Assembly: GCA_037043015.1 (NCBI GenBank)
Contig: CM073323.1
Coordinates: forward strand, 4,154,001-4,218,000
DNA from: Bryum argenteum
Lineage: Eukaryota; Streptophyta; Bryopsida; Bryales; Bryaceae
DNA: 64,000 bases
Reading direction: 5' to 3'
The notes under the pieces are model-generated. The model had not been told where the DNA came from. It was given only the letters and a program-made list of their open reading frames with translations, and did not search any database. This document shows positions 45,442-58,505 of the stretch, piece by piece; positions within the stretch are counted from its first letter, which is position 1, and the number at the start of each line of letters is the position of its first letter. Both the position numbers and the translations under genes were made by a program.

Positions 45442-46788
45442 ATGTCCTCCTTTCATGCGGTTCTCGGGAGTGGCAGTGCACTCGCCAACTCGCTGTTAGC
45501 AAGGCAGGGTTTAGCACACTCGTCCTCATTCACTAGCACCCATCGTCTCTGTAAGAATTGGTGTAGATTGGGCTCTCGTGGGGTCGTTTCGTTAAGAGCT
45601 GGATTGATGGAGCGGAGGTGTGCTGTCATTACGGGAGTTGCACGACCTCATGGCATTGGGCGACATCTTGTGTATGGCTTCCTAGAGCAGGTGAGTCATA
45701 AGATCATTTAAGAGTCAGTGGTTTTGTGTATTCTAGGGTTTCTAGTGTGTAGATTGAATCTCAATTGTTTGTTTACTACAGGGCTACAACGTTGTAGGTG
45801 TAGATTTAGTGAAGCCCAAAGAAGAGGACGAGAGAATTCGTGGCGAGAATTTCCACTTTGTGCAAGCGGATGTGGGCGTATCCACAGAATCTACGCGCAT
45901 AGTTCAACAAACAGTGGAACGATTCGGAAAGCAAATTCATGTGCTTATCAATAATGCTGGTAAGATTTATCATTCTAGTTCTGGTTCACATCAATGGAGG
46001 ATAATTCAATGAAATGTCGGTCATTCTAGGTCATTCCATCAATGGAAAAGTATGAATCTGGACACCGTCAACGTAGCCTCACCATTGCTTACTCTGGGCT
46101 GTGCATGGGTAGGACTAAATTGTTTGATATTTCTGTTTGCGACCAGCGAAACTTCCACATAGTGGAGAGGCGAATGCAATAAAGGAGTTCACCGACACGA
46201 TTGCAGTTAATCTGAACGGGGCTTTCTACTTGAGCCATGCTATATTATCACATATGCCACCAGGAAATTCCAGCATTGTGCACATGTCTAGCACGCGGGC
46301 GCATCAAAGTGAGCCAGACACAGCAGGCTATAGCGCTTCCAAAGCTGGTCTTTGTGGGCTAACCCACTCACAGGTAAACAATGAGAATACCATACATACA
46401 TGAACAAGTTAGTGAAGCTAGGAAGCAAATACTTCTTGTCATGTTTCTTTCTCGGGTGTGAATCTCGGAAGCAAATATTTCTTGTCATTGTTATCACATA
46501 CTACTTCGCAAGTGACCTGATGTTCTCTTGTCTTGGCAGGCAATCACGTTAGCAGGCAAAGTACGAGTGAATGCAGTGTTACCAGGGTGGATCAACACAG
46601 ACGAACAGGGGGAATCAGCACTCCGACCTGAAGATCACGCGTGGCATCCTGTTAAACGAGTTGGAGTTCCGCAAGATGTAGTGGAGATGTGTTTATTCTT
46701 GTGTGATGAGAAACGTGCAGGGTTCATCACGGGCCAAGAGTTTGTTGTAGATGGTGGAGTTTCTAAAAAGATGGTCTATCCTGAATGA
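45442..46788 (+). CDS. Short-chain dehydrogenase/reductase (classical SDR), likely organelle-targeted
   Basis: Four exons join in frame to 300 codons: 45442-45690, 45782-45959, 46147-46373, 46540-46788. The Rossmann cofactor motif is TGVARPHGIGR (longer than the usual TGxxxGIG), followed by VVGVDL, QADV, INNAG, the catalytic Ser region IVHMSSTRAHQS, YSASKAG (Tyr-x3-Lys) and the C-terminal PGWINT and ITGQEFVVDGGVS. This is the NAD(P)H-dependent classical SDR pattern; substrate cannot be told. The first roughly 55 residues are Ser/Arg/Leu-rich, like a plastid or mitochondrial transit peptide. A second start at Met56 (45607, MERRCAV) would give a cytosolic form. Asp in VVGVDL favours NAD over NADP. 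The gene is tail-to-tail with the K+ transporter, about 700 bp apart. Confidence 0.88.
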
Positions 46789-47483
46789 ACATAAGCTAGC
46801 ACCTTACGTGAGTAAACCTTTTCGAGGGTGTACAACACTCTCTTGGATTACAGAATCATGAGAGAGCGATGAACTATCGAGGTATTGTTGATGGTCCATT
46901 GTGAAGCACATTTTGCCAATCTAAAGGTCCGCCAGGAATCTTTTTCTTTTTTCAGGCTTCTGTGTTCAGATTGGACTTCAGCATTACGGACGTTTTGCGC
47001 TGTGGATGGTGCTCCAGATTTATTGCTTCATCCTTGTTTCTATTTTAAGCTCGAATTACAAGAACAATCTCAAGGAACACTCGTCAGCCTTTGGGTATCT
47101 GGGAACCTCAATATCAGCTTTTTCAATTTCTCTTCTTGAACATCAGTCATCACAGTACTTTTGGAATTAAGCAGCAAAGGTGTTCTGGAGTTATTCAGTG
47201 AAAGTGATCAGCCTGAAATTGATACTGTAAGCTAATGTATAGCCTTGATATATTTCCAGAAGGGCGATGCAGGCTCTGGTCGTTACCGTTATCATTTCCG
47301 GACAAACAGCATAGGATTTTTCAAGCCTGTACAGGAGAACGTTGGCATATGTTACAGCGTGCCCTAAGGAAAATGGTATGCCACCGCATAAAGGGTGGCA
47401 GCTCTCGCTCATTCTAAGTTACCTCCTGATGACGCCTTTACACTTTCAAAACTAACAAGCATTGAAAATTGAAACATCTCCGC
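46789..47483. other. Convergent intergenic region
   Basis: Holds the 3' ends of the SDR and K+ transporter transcripts. Small frames here show no domain. Confidence 0.6.
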
Positions 47484-50400
47484 CTACACGTAGTAAAACA
47501 TGCCCACTTCAATGAGGCTGGTGTGGGGAATGTTGAGAGCTACAGCTGGATCTCGACTGTTCTTCCGTAGGAATGTGTAAAGGTAATCTATGGCAAATTT
47601 CTTCAAGTAGGATGATGACTTTTTCGCTTTCACGTATGAATGGCTCATCATGTATGCGATGCCTGCCTCTTTCGCTTTTGACAGCACTGCCAGCTCCTTT
47701 CGCACATCCGAGTCGTCGTCCGTCTCACTCATGGGAATATCAAATTGTACCCGTCTCTTGTGGATTGCCCCCGGAGACGATGATAGCCACTCCATAGACT
47801 GCACTCAACAAGTGAACCATGTTACAAGGTCCCACGTCCCAATCCTACTTTCCGCTAGAGCCAAGGATTCTAGGTGGGGCTTGAGTTCAATGAAAAGCAA
47901 CTAAAAGATGGAAGCACCTTGAGCAGTACTGAAAACAAGACCATTCCAGAATTGGTCGTGTGAATTGATGTTATACCTGCAAGCTACTTTCATTGTTTGA
48001 TTGTGCAACGCTCTTGATGCTGTCCAGGTCCTCGGACCCTACTCTTCTAGCGGAGCGATTGCTCCCAACCACCAACCCCGGAGTGGTCCCCATGACGGCC
48101 AAGTGACGATCCCCTTCGAAGGACTGTTCATTGCTCGATTCGGCGTCTTCGGTGAGTATGAACTCGGCCAAATTGGCAATCAGCTGATTCTCGAAGTCGT
48201 TCTCGTCTCTACGTACATCTTTGTAGCCATAACGTATCACGCATCTGTATAACACTTGCAGTCAGAATGAGAATGACGAGAACTTGGATGGAGTTGAATG
48301 GGCAGAGAGGAGTTTACCTATACATGTGATACTCTCTTGGGCCAATGCGTCCAACCAAGTACCGTTCCTGATTTGGAACATAAGGCACTGGTGCAGACTT
48401 CATACAAACAAAGACGAGGACTTCGTGAAAGGCCGGCAAGTTGGTGACGAAGTGAGAAAATATGGCTGGAACGCCACTCACAAGGTCGGTGTAAATCAAT
48501 CCCATGCCCGGGACACGGACGATTCCGAGCCCTGGACCGAGGTTGAGAAGCCATTTCATGGAGATTTTGTTCTGGAAGTCGAACTCGTACTTCTTCGTAG
48601 TGCCATAGTTCCACACATACATAATGGACATGAACACTCCCGCAAGAACAAGAGGCACCCAGCCTCCCTTGGGAACCTTGAAAAATGCAGTAGACAGGTA
48701 CAGAAGCTCAACAGATCCGAACACCACAAAGAAGAGCACGGCGAAGAAGATGCTTCGTTGCCACACTGTCACTATGACCAGGGTCATCAGGCAAGTGGTC
48801 ACGAGCATCACTATAATCACGGCAATCCCTGCAGCAAGCAAGCGAGTACTTAGCACATTCCACTCAGTTTTCCATTAACTTCCGCAACAAGACGAAGAAG
48901 AAAGCAGTACCGTAGGCATTTCCGATGTCAATGGTGTTCCGGAAACCGATGGTAAGAGCCAGACACAGAACCAACATGATCCAGTTGATCTCTGGAATGT
49001 AGATCTGGCCATAAATATGATTGGAGGTATGCACCACTTTCACTCGAGGAAAGCAGCCTAGTGCCATACACTGGTTTATGATGGAAAACGTCGCAGATAT
49101 GACTGCTTGGCTTCCTACAATTGAGGCCAATGTGGCTATAACGAACACTGGCCAAAAAACAGGACCTGCATGAAATAAATCCACCATTCAAAAACATATC
49201 CATATAATAGGACTTCAATATAATTTATCGCATCATATTCCATTCAAAACAAACCTGGAACGGATCTGAAGTAGGCATGTTCGACTTCATCAAGATGCTT
49301 AGAGAGATAAGCAGCTTGGCCTACGTATCCAATCACGAGGGAAGGATACACAACTCCAGTGAACGCAATCTGCAATTTAATGCTACACAATGAGCTCCTC
49401 TTCATGCACATAAACCCTAAAACCGAAGTATACATTCAGCATGAGTAGAATGATCAGATGTTTCACCTTCACAGATTTCCGCGAAAAATGACCGAGATCA
49501 GCGTACATGGCCTCCGCACCTGCTCACAAGGATTGTATCAGCAGGGGTGGCAACAAATTAAAGGAAAGACGGACGAAAAGACTAAAGTGCACAAACCTGT
49601 GATACAGAGGAGAACACCCCCGAGAGCAACCCAGCCCTCCTTTCCGTCCATTTTGAAGAAGTAGTACATGTAATACGGAGAGAGCGCTTTCAGAATGCTT
49701 GGGTTCCATGTGATCAAGTTGTACAAGCCAATGGCGGAGTTGCAAAACAGCCACGCCAGTATTATGGGTGCAAATAAAAAGGACACACGACGTGTGCCAA
49801 TGTGTTGAAGCCAGAACAGCAGTATCAAAATGCAGCACGCCACTGCCACTGTTATATCTGTAAGTTACATCCCCACCAGTTTTATCAGTAGCTTGCTTCT
49901 TCAAAAACAATACCATAGTCAACAATGAGCACTAATTTATAGTTTGTTGAGCTGAGGTAATAGGCACTCACTCTCGTGCAGACTGGGAGCTGCGACGCGA
50001 ATTCCTGATATTGCTGATAAGACTGTTCCACCAAAACCAACGCATGGAAGTGAGCTACTTAACGTGATAGTAATCTGAAACTTACGAATTAGCGACCCAC
50101 AGTGGAGTTGTGCATATCTCTAGTCAGTGCCGGCCTAGTATGCAGAGGAAGAACGACATGTGCATCTCATTCCAGCAATCTAATATCTCCTTGTGTATTC
50201 TGAGGTGCAGGTGGAATCAAAGGCGAACGATGGAAGTGGCAAAGTGAGCTTCAAAGTAGTCTTTGAGGTAACTTTGAGCTGGAGATAGAACTAGGATGAT
50301 TAGCGATGATGTGAAGGCGGAACAAATTTTTCAAAACAAATCGGTCTGGGTGATGAGATACAGCAAAAAAGGATCCAGATGTCACATATTACGTTAAACC

Positions 50401-51948
50401 TTGAAACCAAAAACCCGCGTTCACTTTGTCACGACAAGTCAAAGTGTATAGGGACCACCATTGTGGCAGTCTCAAACTCCTCAGAATCAAGCAAGTCCGT
50501 CAAGAAGAAACCATCAAGAGAACGAAAGCACAGGAACGCAAATCTTATCAACTCAGGTATCGAATCCATAGCTTCGAATCTGCTACTCAAACACAAGTTT
50601 GAATGACCTCGAAACAGAAGTAAAACTCTTCAGAAGGGGATCATCCATCCATTGACACCTCCCAGGCAGCTTCCTCTTCGCACGAGATAGTCAGCCTACT
50701 AGACCCAGAATGACACTTTCTAGGTGCATCAGAGAATAGATTACAGAGATGACGTGTGTGGATTTGTGCAACTGGGGACCTAGTGCAAAGTTGCCGATTT
50801 AGGATTGAATAGAAACATAGTAAGTTACCTGAAAGGGCAGGAGTGAGGGCGCCATCGCCAATGACCATACAAGTACCCAGCAACACGACGATGAGTAGCC
50901 CATTCCGAAGCGATTTGTGGCGGTCAAGCAGCCGCCGAAACAAAACACCTCGTGGTGAACTCGGTTGTTCACACTTGTACGCTGAAAGCTCCTCATCGGC
51001 TGCTTGCTGATTCAAAATCAGGCTGAGCTTCAAATGCCGACACAGGAGAGCATAAAGTGCGAAGGTTCCCCCTGCATTTTGGAGACCACGACCATGCTCA
51101 GCAATGTCCCAAAGAAAAGAAGCTTATTCAGTAAAAGCAGCTTGCTGGCATCGGGGTACGTGTGGATAGTACATGTTGTCCGGAAGCCATTAAGAACATA
51201 ACAGGTGGATACAGACTGATTGGACCATGCTGTGCTGTAGTTACGATCGATTTCATGAATTGTGTCAATAATGATGATGCATTGCAATTAAACACTTTCT
51301 AGGGCTGGATTAATTGCGTAGCAGTACCTTCTCCGTTGTCGTGGGCGCAGAGAACTATGAACGAATACTTCACGACAGGTATGATTGTCAGTGTCCAGAA
51401 AATGAAACTCAGAACGGCCATCACTTCGTACTCTTCCACATCGTTCCGCAACCTCCCTCCGAACGTGGCCCGGAACACATAAAGCGGCGATACGCTGAGA
51501 TCTCCATACACTACTCCGAAGCTTTGGTATGCGAGCGTTAGAAGTACTGCAGTCGATGCCTTCTTCGTCAGCTGCACCCCAATTAACCCCACTCGGTCCG
51601 TCGGGGTTATGCACACTAACCAACCCTTTAATTTCATAACGAAAGTACGTACTCGCCTAAGAAGGCAGCAACTTCACTGCAGCTTGAACCTCATGCTCTC
51701 AGTCCAGTTTCGCTAAACGCAGGTGTTGGTTAATCAATCAGTTAACACAATAACAATGCTAAATAAGTTCTCTTCCATCACAGAGGACTGATAATTCTCC
51801 GAGGCCACATCGAGCATTAACAGGAACCCTCAAGCGAGGCTCTCAGTTTAGATTTTGAAAGTAGTGAGAATAGCAAGCCAGGGAATGGAGTAGGGAATGA
51901 TCAAACCTGCAGTCCGTCCTGAGCACCACTACCCGACTCCGGGTCCAT
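47484..51948 (-). CDS. KUP/HAK/KT-family potassium transporter
   Basis: Eleven exons (51907-51948, 51328-51571, 50829-51071, 49972-50022, 49597-49857, 49467-49519, 49255-49369, 48911-49165, 48318-48828, 47977-48244, 47484-47798) join in frame to 785 aa, the usual length. A plasma- or endomembrane K+/H+ symporter with about 12 membrane segments. Hallmarks: [19 protein letters not shown] near residue 27, [70 protein letters not shown], a TM7-8 region with [14 protein letters not shown], and [20 protein letters not shown]. The C-terminal cytosolic domain has VIRYGYKDV, acidic linkers and the ending [20 protein letters not shown]...[22 protein letters not shown] departs from the usual GDLGTSPLY. 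The first exon is short ([14 protein letters not shown]), chosen because it restores frame across a GT-AG intron. Confidence 0.93.
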
Positions 51949-53485
51949 GTTCCGAAAACGAGAACACCCGAAACAGCCACTACTCAACACCGTCCGCTAC
52001 ATGATAATCGTCTTTGGCATCTGGGGCATATGCTGGTTGTTACACTCCTCCATACATTGCGTCCATACCCTCTCGACACGTACAAAACTTCTAAAACTCA
52101 GGCACGCACTCACAATCCACTTTTTGACAGCAGCTGAAAAGCGATGATCGGTACAGCCTCGCAAGCAAAGTACGGCAACCTGCCTAAGTTTAATTAATCT
52201 GGTGCAGGCCAGATGGATTGCAAGCAGCAACAAGCAAGCAAGCGAGCGAGCACGGAGAGGCTGGCTGGCTGGCTAGGGAATGAGCAGGAGAGAGTGTCTG
52301 AGTAGTACTACAGTGGGTGGAGCCCTGAGACTGAGGAGGGGAGTGAAGGTGAGACCTGCAGCGTGCAAAACGCAGACCCGGAAATAGCAACAGAAAAAAC
52401 CATCCGCTTGCAACACAAGAGCATGCTTGCAACACTGTTGCCTCTCATCCCGGGGCCCAGACTAGGTACTGTCGCTCTACCGGGCGGTAGCTGGACCAGG
52501 GGTGCCTGGACCTCCAGCTATGGCTTATGAAATTTAATGAAATTTAATGTATAATCAATTTCACAACTAATACGCTCTGAGGACCAAGGCACCGTATGCA
52601 TGAAACTTAATTATGGCAAACATGGCATTAAGGTTGAGTGTCCTAAAAGCACCACCTTGAGAGATCTGACCTATATTTAGCACTAGTAAATTCAAAATAA
52701 AATTATGACCATATTCGAAATAGGTTTTCAGGAGGATTGCAAAAATTTGCAGCATGTAATTCGCATTTGTGAATTTTATACAAAATTCCAAAGTGCTAAG
52801 TAAGATTTGACCCAATTGCGTTATATACAAATGAGGTACATCTGTATTTTCACAATGGCTACAAATGAGGTACAGTGCGCTTTTAGGTCTTTGGCGCTTT
52901 TAGGTCCCCTAGCACTTTTAGGTAGTCCAACCGTATGTGGTATTAGAATTCTAATAGACTGCTGTTTCCGTGCTTGAATATAATGGCTTTTAAACTGGCT
53001 TATCAAATAGCTTCTTGCTGCTCAGTTTTGGGCAAGTTACTATTCATCAGATTGAACACATTATACAAGTTCTATTTACCACCCTTAGATTGACTTGATC
53101 AAAAGCTAAGATATAAAGTCATCTACAGTGTCCAATGTGATGAATTATAGTAAAAAGTCCGATGTGACAACCATGGTTTTGGGTAGCTGCAACAATTTCA
53201 TCACCCCTTTGGTTTGTTTTCCTAGTATTTCTAACTAGTTCATGGCAATCTTAGAAGTTGAGTAAAGGTATGTATCTTGTATTCACATTTGAATCATATG
53301 GCGGGGCTCCATGGTCCCAAACATTCTCAAGAGCAACTTCAAGATTATGTTGCTCCTCTTAATAAACTCTATCAATGAGAAAAAATAACTATATTTTTGA
53401 ATGCATCTCAACCCAAAACTTCTCACAAGTAGTTTCTTTCTTTCTAAATCCTTCAAGTAGAGATGATATTTACCAAATTGGGATA
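51949..53485. other. Upstream of K+ transporter and intergenic
   Basis: 52200-52440 has simple repeats (GCAAGCAAGCGAGCGAG, CTGGCTGGCTGGCT) that may lie in the transporter's 5' UTR or promoter. The rest is AT-rich with no gene. Confidence 0.5.
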
Positions 53486-53885
53486 TTCCTATGAGAACCC
53501 GGGGTCCCTGCTCTCGCCTCTCGCCAACAGGTACAATTGTAGAATGTAATAAAGAACATGAAAAAAGCGTAATAGGAAAAAAATATCTCAACATATATTA
53601 TGTCATTAACACAAAACACATATGTTAATCTCGTTAAGAATAGGAAAAAGAGCTTCATGTATGTATAGATTTTAACATGCAAATAAGGTGAGAGTATAAG
53701 AACAAGAAAGCATCTTGTCCCACGGCAACATTACTCTTGAGAAGTATCAAACAAATAAAATAAGAATCAATGACATGAGCATCTTAAGTAAACCTTTGGA
53801 CATAAACATCGAGGGATAGGTCAAACAAACACTCTATTCATGCCAACCTTGAAAAACATGTGAGTTCTTCTTCTTCTACAAATCA
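53486..53885 (+). mobile_element. SINE-like element, (TTC)n-tailed family, copy 1
   Basis: An antisense tRNA-like segment with GAACCCGGGGTCCC (53494-53507) precedes a body ending ATAGGTCAAACAAACACTCT, then ATTCATGCCAACC and a TTCTTCTTCTTC tail. The end resembles 57170-57235 and 55810-55870. Left border uncertain. Confidence 0.5.
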
Positions 53886-54098
53886 AAAAGTGCATATCCT
53901 TAAGAAGTAATAAATTCCTGAAAAAAGCTCTTCGGCCTAATTTATATGAGCTTGTGCGTACAAAGTCATCTAATGGTAACGAGGTACTTAGTTAAAATAA
54001 CGTACAAGGAGGGTGAGTATGCTCACTCACTATGATCAAAAAGAGAAGTTAAACTTCAATCATGTGGAGATGTGTGAGTATTCAAATCTTGCCCCTTA

Positions 54099-54303
54099 CA
54101 CTACTAGAATTTTTCCCCATTTGCTACGTTTTTGTATCCATAAATCCACGTTTGGGGAGTAGCTTAAACTACATGTTCTGCTTCATCGTAGTTTCAAAAG
54201 TTACATCACAACAAAAATATGTTTAAACGTAGTTTAAGCTACTCCCCAAACATGGCTTTTATGAAAAATCTATCGTAGCAAATGGAGTCAAATTCTATTA
54301 CTG
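54099..54303. mobile_element. CACTA-type MITE, copy 1
   Basis: 205 bp with ends CACTACTAGAA / CAGTAATAGAA, long inverted arms including ATTTGCTACG and GTTTGGGGAGTAGCTTAAAC, and a TTA target duplication on both sides (54096-54098, 54304-54306). CACTA ends plus a 3-bp duplication are diagnostic of the CACTA (EnSpm) superfamily. Non-coding. Confidence 0.9.
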
Positions 54304-55035
54304 TTAGTAGATATGAGAATCTATCAACTAAATCTATAGATGAAAAATATAGTAAGGTGCTCAATAATGGCTCAATTAGGGGAAAATTTTAGGATGCTAT
54401 TAGTGCATTGATGCAATTTTTGTACATGGGAAAAATAAGTAGAAAAATGAAGCAAGTGGAATCATTATTTTTGGACTCTTCTACAACGAGTTATGAATTT
54501 TTGAAGTGAGAAATATAGGTGTTTCTAAAATGGTGCCCTAAATTGGCACCCTATAATAATGTATGCAATGAGTACATGGTGCTGTTGTATGAGAAAAGTA
54601 TTATGCACCTATGAGCAAGGATTACTAAAGCTCCATTGTGGGACCTAATCCGTTTTAAACCACTCTACTATAATGTCCTTTTCATGATGATTGAAAAACC
54701 TTAAAAAGTTCAATCCAATAGCTTTGTAGGTACTCATTTTTGATTTTGGATATTTGTTGAGTAAGCTATACGATACCGAGAGTGGGGTTGAGTGGTCCAG
54801 TATCAGAAACCGCCTTGTTATATGGTTGGGTTTTTTTTAGTACAATTTTTATTTTTTTTATTTTTTTATTTTTTTATTTTTTAAATTCAAATTTTAATTT
54901 TATGAATGACGGGGATTTTGAATATTTAAATTTAAAATGTTTAAAATTCTGAACATCACTAAATTGTAGAGTATTGAGCAATTATGAAATGGCCATGCAT
55001 GTACGGTAATGGCTCTTTAGACCCAACTATCTAAG

Positions 55036-55358
55036 GCGTGGACAGGGCATCCCTCAAGCTGGGACTTACCCCAGCGCCTGCCCGCCCATACTCCCTGCTC
55101 AGCCAAAAAACGGCAATTTTATTTTTTTTCAATTTTTGAGGCCTTCGACTACTTTTTTTGGAATTTTGAGTTCCGAAATGGACTCTACGACCCCATTTTA
55201 CCCTTGGGAGACCCTTCCATGGTATCATGGGTGACATCAACAATTAAAAAATAGGGGGCAAATTTACTCCCAAATTTTTATTTGGTCGGGCAGGGTTTGG
55301 GGGGCAGGGAGGGAGGGACGCTGGTAAGTCCCACCTTGGGGGATGTCCTGCCAAATCG
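55036..55358. mobile_element. Mutator-type MITE
   Basis: 323 bp with inverted ends around GGACAGGGCATCCCTCAAG and its inverse GGGATGTCCTGCC, and a 10-bp direct flank ACTATCTAAG on both sides (55026-55035, 55359-55368). A 9-11 bp duplication points to the Mutator superfamily. Non-coding; the 60-70 codon frames inside are incidental. Confidence 0.85.
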
Positions 55359-55535
55359 ACTATCTAAGAGGTACATAATAACGTTCACGGCTAATTTCCG
55401 AAGCACTCGATAAAAAAACATTCTAGATTGCATCATCTGAGAAACAATTACAAACTCAATTTCAAAAACTGAGAACAAGCTCTAGGAGGGTTCTAAATTA
55501 TCATTCTACCATCTTCTATCTACATTGCTCATAAA

Positions 55536-55743
55536 CACTACTAGAATTTGACCCCATTTTCTACATTCGTGTTTTCGTAAAAAGCCACATTTGAGCACTT
55601 AGCAGCTTAAACTACTTTTCAACATATTTTTGTTGAATGTAGCTTTTGAAACCACGTTGTAACAGAAACGTGTTTAACCTACTCCCCACACATGGCTTTT
55701 ATGAAAACAAAAACGTAGCAAATGGGGTCAAATTCTAGTAGTG
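55536..55743. mobile_element. CACTA-type MITE, copy 2
   Basis: 208 bp with perfect CACTACTAGAATTTGACCCC ends inverted at the right. Same family as 54099-54303 (shared CATGGCTTTTATGAAAA and ACTCCCCA segments) but diverged internally. Flanks AAA/ACA are an imperfect 3-bp duplication. Confidence 0.9.
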
Positions 55744-55799
55744 ACATACAAAATTGCTTGCATGGCCATCTTGAGTACGAATTCCGCATGCTAATTATG

Positions 55800-55874
55800 C
55801 AATCATCGTGGCAGGGTACCTTCAACAAACTCTATCCATGCCAGTCTCTAAGACGTGTGAATCTTTACTCCTCC
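55800..55874 (+). mobile_element. 3' fragment of (TTC)n-family SINE
   Basis: GGTACCTTCAACAAACTCTA then TCCATGCCAGTCTC matches the ends of the elements at 53486 and 56925. Only the terminal part is recognised. Confidence 0.4.
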
Positions 55875-55876
55875 TT

Positions 55877-56107
55877 TAACCCTTAAAGGTCTGAGAGTGC
55901 CGTGGCGACCTGAAGAATACGGTGTATTTTGGTTGTATTTGGAGTGAATGGACACCTTTAATGGGTTTGAGTTCAAAGAAGAAGTTGACATTTGAATTAA
56001 TGCGGTTCTAGTGAGCTATTACGATTCCATTTAGAGTTTCTTGTTGGTAGCAAATCCTAATTATACGACAGCATACATACTATCCCCGAGGGACTTTTAA
56101 GGGTTAA
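55877..56107. mobile_element. TTAA-flanked MITE (copy 2 of family P1)
   Basis: 231 bp, TTAACCCTTAAAGGTC at the left and ACTTTTAAGGGTTAA at the right, TTAA on both sides. Inverted relative to 11470-11702. Confidence 0.8.
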
Positions 56108-56924
56108 TTCTCTCTTTGAGAATATCTGAATCCAAACTCACTAAACATATTCGACTCCATGAAAGTGCAAAATTCCGCATTTTCACCATAAATTGGTCAG
56201 AGATGCTGTCTATTTCAATAGTTTAAAACGTAGTGTGATATGCACCTGCTTGACGAATTCTAAGCCGTTTTTGCTTTTATCACATCTTTGCCATCTGTAA
56301 ATGGCTATATGGGTGTTATTGAATGGCGGTCAATTCACATGGTTTGACAACCTCCATGTCGGTTTGGAGTAAAGAAAATTATTTTCGAAGATAAGGTAGA
56401 GGCACCTATAACCGACCACTTAAGGATTTTTGCATATGATATTAAGGTATATATTTATTTTAGAATTTTTCATGTGTGCAAACATAAGGTTCTTGTTGAA
56501 TGCAAAAAGTTTCGTGATTTTATTTGCATTATTCAAATGATTATAATTGTTTAAAGTGAAAAGTTGCTTGGAACCTAAAGTCGATCACATGCTCAAATAT
56601 ACAAATGAGGTACATCTGGTTTTTCAAAATCTAGGAATTGGGCTTGATCGGATATGGGTCCCCGGTCGGGAATGGGTCCCTTTACCTTAGATAGAGGTCA
56701 CATCTAACTTGATGAGATTTTTTGAACTTTTCAAACATTTGTGCTTTGAATCATCGAAAACTCAAACTGTTGGAGGGGGATTGACATGATGTGCTTAAAG
56801 AGGTTCTGTTTTGCTGCAAGTACAATTGTGTACATTGCATGATTCTTCCTCGTATCTTAAGAATTGATTTTGCATTTTGTCATAATTCATGACATGTTTG
56901 ATATAGTGAATGTACTTGTTTGCT

Positions 56925-57235
56925 TTGGAAGAATCAACGAGTATCGAACCCGGACCACCGTTACAACACAACCATGTCTTTTCCAAACAACTTGATATGT
57001 CAACAATGTGACGACCAACAAAACTTAACTTCTACTTTGTACAACATAGTACACCCCAAACAACCACTTTACAGTTATTGGTTCGCAATCTTGATATACA
57101 ATGTTCACCCTAAGACTGGTTAGTAGTTTCATACCACTCTTGTTATGACCTGTAGGCATACCATGAAGGGTAGGTCGAACGGACACTATATTCACGCCAA
57201 CCCATAGGGGTCTGGTGTTCTTCTTCTTCTTTTGC
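56925..57235 (+). mobile_element. SINE-like element, (TTC)n-tailed family, copy 2
   Basis: An antisense tRNA-like head (GAGTATCGAACCCGGACC, so B-box GGTTCGATACT on the minus strand) at 56938-56956, then a body ending GGTCGAACGGACACTATATT, CACGCCAACC and a TTCTTCTTCTTC tail. Same head-inverted layout as the element at 10715. Confidence 0.6.
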
Positions 57236-58439
57236 TATCTTGAAAGTAATTCAACAAAGGATGTGTGCTTTTGGACTAGTTGATTTCTAAAGGCTCGAGG
57301 GGTAGGAAGCTTGAAATGTGCAAGTCAATGAGAATTTTTTAGGTTCTTCAGGAGATGATTTAAAAAATTATAATTGGAAGGTCTTGAAAAGTGCTCTTAT
57401 GAGGAACGTCAATAAAAAAATTTATATATTTTTTTTCACCATACAATTGTAAGGTATGAGCATTTGATTGAAACTCAACAATTGAATGTTTTTTTGGGCA
57501 CATGATATTGAGCAAACATTACAACTTTATAATATGCCAAAGTTGTAACCTTATTTGGAAAGGAACATCGCAATGTAGAGTTAAGAGACGTGACATTCCT
57601 CTAAGTCATAGAATTATTGAAAGTTCACAAATAAATTGGTGAGGCTTACAAGTTTGTCCTCTTTGTGCTCAAAGACATATATAAAAAAGAAAATGAGTTT
57701 AATTGAATTTCTCTATGTTGCCTAGGAAATTTGACTAGTCCTTTGAAATTCTTGATATAAATCCTTTGTGTTTTAAAGGTATACTAATCTGAGTTGTTTC
57801 AACCTTCAAAATGCACTGATAACAAAATGATTGATTGAGCCTTCGAAAGTCAACGAATAACTCAATTGATTTCTTAAGTAGATTTTGCTTGAAGTCCTTA
57901 AGCTTAGTTTCAAATATCAAAGTTATATGTGATTTGTTGCAAAGCTAGTACCTACGAGAAGAATTTAATTTTTTCTCAAGATTTTAAGGTGAAATCCTAT
58001 GTACAAATGTGGTTTTAGAATGCACATGCCATGTAATGAAAAATATGGAGTAGATATAACCTACAATCTTAGTCTCAAGTATATGCTTGGACATGATGTA
58101 GAGGGATTATAAGACTAACACATAATTTTGGAAGTAAGTCAAAAGCAAAGGGTTATGAACAACCTTGAAACCACTTTTTAGTATCACTTGTTTACACGTC
58201 ACCAAGGCCTTCTTATAATATACATACAGACCAATCTAAGACATCACCTCCTTTGCCTTGCTAGCTGGCCTTCAAATCTTTCTACGATAAAATATTTCTT
58301 CAAGTTTTTTAAATATCAATGTCTTCATGAAGAAAACCTGTTGGCAAAAGGTTGATAGTTTGAAAAAGATGATGAGATATCCTATCAAGCTAAGATGTGG
58401 AGGTCAATAGCCCAAGCCGGAGAAGTCGGTGTCTTTTAT
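57236..58439. other. AT-rich intergenic
   Basis: No supported gene. A minus frame at 57735-57920 contains FVDFRRLNQS, reminiscent of a retrotransposon reverse-transcriptase motif, but nothing around it supports that. Confidence 0.5.
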
Positions 58440-58450
58440 CATAATAGAAA

Positions 58451-58481
<31 letters not shown>

Positions 58482-58505
58482 TCGTTTTTTTTTTTTTTTT
58501 TTTCA
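58440..58505. repeat. T-rich simple repeat ((TTTA)n and poly-T)
   Basis: ATTTATTTATTTATTTATTT followed by a T20-type run. Non-coding. Confidence 0.9.

Noticed and set aside
57735-57920. FVDFRRLNQS, reminiscent of a Ty3-type reverse transcriptase
   Set aside because: No further RT, RNase H or integrase motif in any frame nearby; chance or too decayed to support.
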